64,000 nt of DNA from Coptis chinensis (taxonomy: Eukaryota; Streptophyta; Magnoliopsida; Ranunculales; Ranunculaceae): contig CM027377.1 in assembly GCA_015680905.1 (NCBI GenBank), positions 16,764,501 through 16,828,500 of the forward strand, read 5' to 3'. Positions within the stretch are counted from its first letter, which is position 1. Each line of letters begins with the position of its first letter. Under the pieces are notes generated by a model. The model had not been told where the DNA came from and ran no database searches. It worked only from the letters and a program-made list of their open reading frames with translations. Shown piece by piece: positions 61,678 to 64,000 of this stretch. The translations under genes and the position numbers were made by a program.

Positions 61678-62022
61678 TTACATGAAAAAAACCTCACATA
61701 GGATAATCAATATGACAACAACACTCATTACCACAAACATCACAACTGACAACATGGGTGATGCTCTTTTCATTTGGCAACATTGGTTGGTTACAAGCAG
61801 TAAATTGCATCTCTTTACTAAAACATCCAATCCAATCACATTTAAGCCACCTTTCAACAACTTTTCCTGACTGATCCCAACATTTAACCAAATACATAAC
61901 ACCTCTGGCGTTTTCCTCCCTACATCTTCGATTAAGGTAAGGGCAAATTTGAGTTGTGTGACCTGTTTCGACCCCCACCTACGTGGCAAACGTCCATTAG
62001 TAGGGGTCTCTATTTTATTCAT
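61678..62022 (-). pseudogene. Cys/His-rich minus-strand fragment
   Basis: Overlapping minus-strand frames are open here. One reads GHTTQICPYLNRRCREENAR, KCWDQSGKVVERWLKCDWIG and VVSCDVCGNECCCHIDYP, with many Cys and His that could bind zinc; the neighbouring frame starts from an ATG at 62022. They may be one protein with a frameshift. The family is not recognised. The stop lies near 61692. Confidence 0.35.
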
Positions 62023-62024
62023 TT

Positions 62025-62409
62025 AATCAACAGGGCTAAAGCCCAATTCGCAATATCATGGATCAATGTACAGGCCCATTAACTCATGTGTCTAAGGCTG
62101 AACCTTAGCCACATGGCTTGCCACTAATATACATTGATTTATGTCCAGATTCATTTCTTATCAAAAAGATAATTATCAGTTGACAGTTATATTCTATCAC
62201 AATAGCTCAAGCAACAAGACTACTTGAGCTACAAGGACTCTCTACTCTACCTCTATAAATATCAAACTATTTTTTATAAGGAACTACGTTGAAACTTGAT
62301 CCCTAGAGAATAGATCTTGGGTACGTAGGCAGCCATTATTTGGTTCAGTTTCTTAGTGCGTTCTTTACCATTGCTCATTGTTGTGTTGTTGAAGCGGTTT
62401 ATCAAAACA
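62025..62409 (+). repeat. 5' LTR of a second gypsy element (left end uncertain)
   Basis: The right end (GGTTTATCAAAACA) is fixed by the primer-binding site two to four bases later. A TATA-like CCTCTATAAATATC lies at about 62250, and GGGTACGTAGGCAGCC, seen also in the other LTRs of this window, at about 62319. The left end could not be placed because the second LTR is outside the window. Confidence 0.6.
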
Positions 62410-62413
62410 TAAT

Positions 62414-62432
62414 TGGCGCCCTCTGTGGGGAT
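62414..62432 (+). other. Primer-binding site of the second gypsy element
   Basis: TGGCGCCCTCTGTGGGGAT, the usual Tat/Athila-type site, directly after the LTR. Confidence 0.85.
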
Positions 62433-62462
62433 TTTAGAATTCATTATCACGAAACAATCAAG

Positions 62463-64000
62463 ATGGTAAGCACGAAGAAGTAGACCAAATAGTCAACATA
62501 TTCCTCCTACTAGCAAGAATCGCAACCCTCGAAATTCAAATCGGCCGATGCATGAACCGTTGAACAATCAAGTTGCTCCTAGTAGTAGGATCAATTCTCA
62601 ACATCCGATCAGAAGCGCAGAACCGCCACCGCCTCCGCCCAAAAAGGCGATAAGTGCCGCCACCCTTAACAGCCTTTGCAACAAGAAAATCGACAAGTCG
62701 GTAATCCTCCATGCGGTCCGGCCGCCCGGTCCATGTCGATCCTTCAGTTGACATGGATATGGACGTGGACATTACTCTCACGCCAACTAGCGGAAAAGGT
62801 GATAGTAATGTACCAATTCACCCCTAATACGGTTGAGCGAAGTTACGACGAGTCAAAAAATTTGAATAGGAATTTGAGAAGGAAGCCGCAAAGAGGCAAA
62901 GGCCGATTGGACGATGTTGCAAATTCAACAACATCAAGGCGACCAATGGCGGGGCGCAGCCCATTCCAGTGTATGGGACCGTCTTTGACGATCCACTTCG
63001 TCGTCCTCAGCAACGTGCTATTTCTCAAGCACAATCAACCAGCGCACGCTCTAGGAGTAATGACCCTATTACCCGTGCTTATGGGGAGAATCGGATTGGC
63101 AGGGATAACTACTATCCTAGACATGTCCGATCTCAAAGGGAAGATTTACCTCCGAGAAGCAATTTCAGGGAAGACCGCCGTCCTCCGAGATATGTCCGAC
63201 ATGACTGGGAAGGCGGGCATCCCAGACAAGAGCTACAAAACATGGAGAAGGGATATAATTATTCCGACCACCCGGCCAAGGGTGACTACCGGCCTATACA
63301 GGCTGGTTACAGGGATAGACAAAGGCAATCACCGGTCGGAGCTAATCGTGGGTACCGCCAAAGATCTCTAACTCCAATAAGAGATAATGGAAGGTATCCG
63401 TCTCCACATGGGCACGACCGGGGGCGTCCAGTTGTTCGAGCCAATACTTTAACTCTAACAGAACAACAGCTGAAAGAGTTGATTGCAAAAGAACTTAATG
63501 ATAGAGAGTCAAGGGATGTAAGAATGAAAAACTTGACAGTCAATGATGGTGTACTTGATAAGTTTTCGGTCGACATTCAAGAAGCTTACCACCATCCCGA
63601 CTTCAAACAACCCGATTTTGAACTTTATGATGAGTCGGAAGGAGATCCTGGCTTGCATGTTCTATCATTCAAAAATAAGTTGGTGTTATGGGGTGGAGAT
63701 GATCCGCTTATATGTAAGCTCTTTCCATCGACTCTAAAGGGAGAAGCATTACGCTGGTTTAGTGAGTTGCCTTCAAGATCAATTCACCAATTCAATGAAC
63801 TAGAAAATCAGTTTGTTAATCGTTTCCGCCACAATTGCAAGACGCCAAAGGATGTCGACTCACTTCTGAACATCAAGCAACAACGTGACGAGAAGTTACG
63901 TACTTTTGTTACTAGGTTCCGAAAGGCAGCAGCAGATGTTCCAGAAGTTTCTGATGGGATGCTTCTTTTCGCCTTTAAAGAAGCATTATATTATGAAAGA
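62463..64000 (+). pseudogene. gag of a Ty3/gypsy element, runs off the window
   Basis: The N-terminal part (62463 to about 62870) is low in complexity and broken by stops and frame changes (PMHEPLNNQVAPSSRIN, a run of six Pro). From about 62870 to the window end one frame stays open for over 1.1 kb. It has an Arg/Asp/Tyr-rich segment (RDNYYPRHVRSQREDLPPRS), then the gag capsid domain: KLFPSTLKGEALRWFSELPS, FNELENQFVNRFRHNCKT, DSLLNIKQQRDEKLRTFVTR and FRKAAADVPEVSDGMLLFAF. This is the Athila/Tat-like gag pattern (W..LP..SI..F..L...F). The element's pol and 3' LTR lie beyond the window. Confidence 0.85.

Overview
This is a plant nuclear window, probably from a eudicot. The evidence is spliced genes with GT-AG introns, an intact cytosolic ribosomal protein eL34 gene, a plant-only ZF-HD zinc-finger/homeodomain gene, a plant-only DUF1666 gene, CRWN (nuclear matrix constituent) coiled-coil remnants, Ty3/gypsy elements with the plant-type TGGCGCC primer-binding site, and hAT-type MITEs. 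The species cannot be told from the sequence alone. All boundaries and exon joins were worked out by eye.

Layout. 1-3680: the 3' end of a Ty3/gypsy-type element made mostly of tandem arrays (429 bp x2, 33 bp x10, 102 bp x6), ending in an LTR. 3681-4408 is a segmental duplicate of 27355-28121. 4.4-5.6 kb: an ankyrin-repeat fragment (minus) and a LINE-type RNase H fragment (plus). 6.2-11.2 kb: a decayed CRWN/NMCP1-like gene on the minus strand with a second partial copy. 11.4-13.5 kb: a DUF4283/zinc-knuckle gene of retroelement origin with a C-terminal C2H2-like finger, interrupted by a large foldback. 13.9-14.6 kb: an unrecognised minus-strand pseudogene. 15.7-23.1 kb: a Ulp1/C48 cysteine-protease-like gene (minus), split by a solo LTR (16804-21867) that itself carries a smaller solo LTR (20288-21548); both have exact 5-bp target duplications. 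24.1-27.3 kb: a MITE and otherwise gene-poor DNA.

28535-32689: an apparently intact five-exon DUF1666 gene (792 aa). 33862-46773: a complete but dead 12.9-kb Ty3/gypsy element (5-bp TSD CATTG, two LTRs of about 554 bp, gag, protease, RT/RNase H, second RNase H, integrase, a 138-bp tandem array and a long antisense gene region). It sits about 370 bp upstream of an intact four-exon RPL34 gene (47149-49628). 50.0-52.5 kb: two hAT-like MITEs and two long tandem duplications. 52591-54554: an RPA70-like OB-fold/zinc-finger gene lacking its 5' end. 56.0-57.1 kb: minus-strand coding remnants. 57.3-59.4 kb: tandemly duplicated ZF-HD locus, with one decayed and one better preserved copy. 61067-61396: a small unknown ORF. 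62.0-64.0 kb: the start of another Ty3/gypsy element whose gag runs off the window.

The genes do not form a pathway. The supported host genes are DUF1666, RPL34, the RPA70-like gene and the ZF-HD gene; most of the rest is transposon sequence and gene debris. The most notable points are the DUF1666-RPL34 neighbourhood (recalled to be adjacent also in Arabidopsis), the antisense gene and tandem arrays inside the gypsy family, the nested solo LTRs in the Ulp1-like gene, and the duplication that preserves an empty retrotransposon target site.
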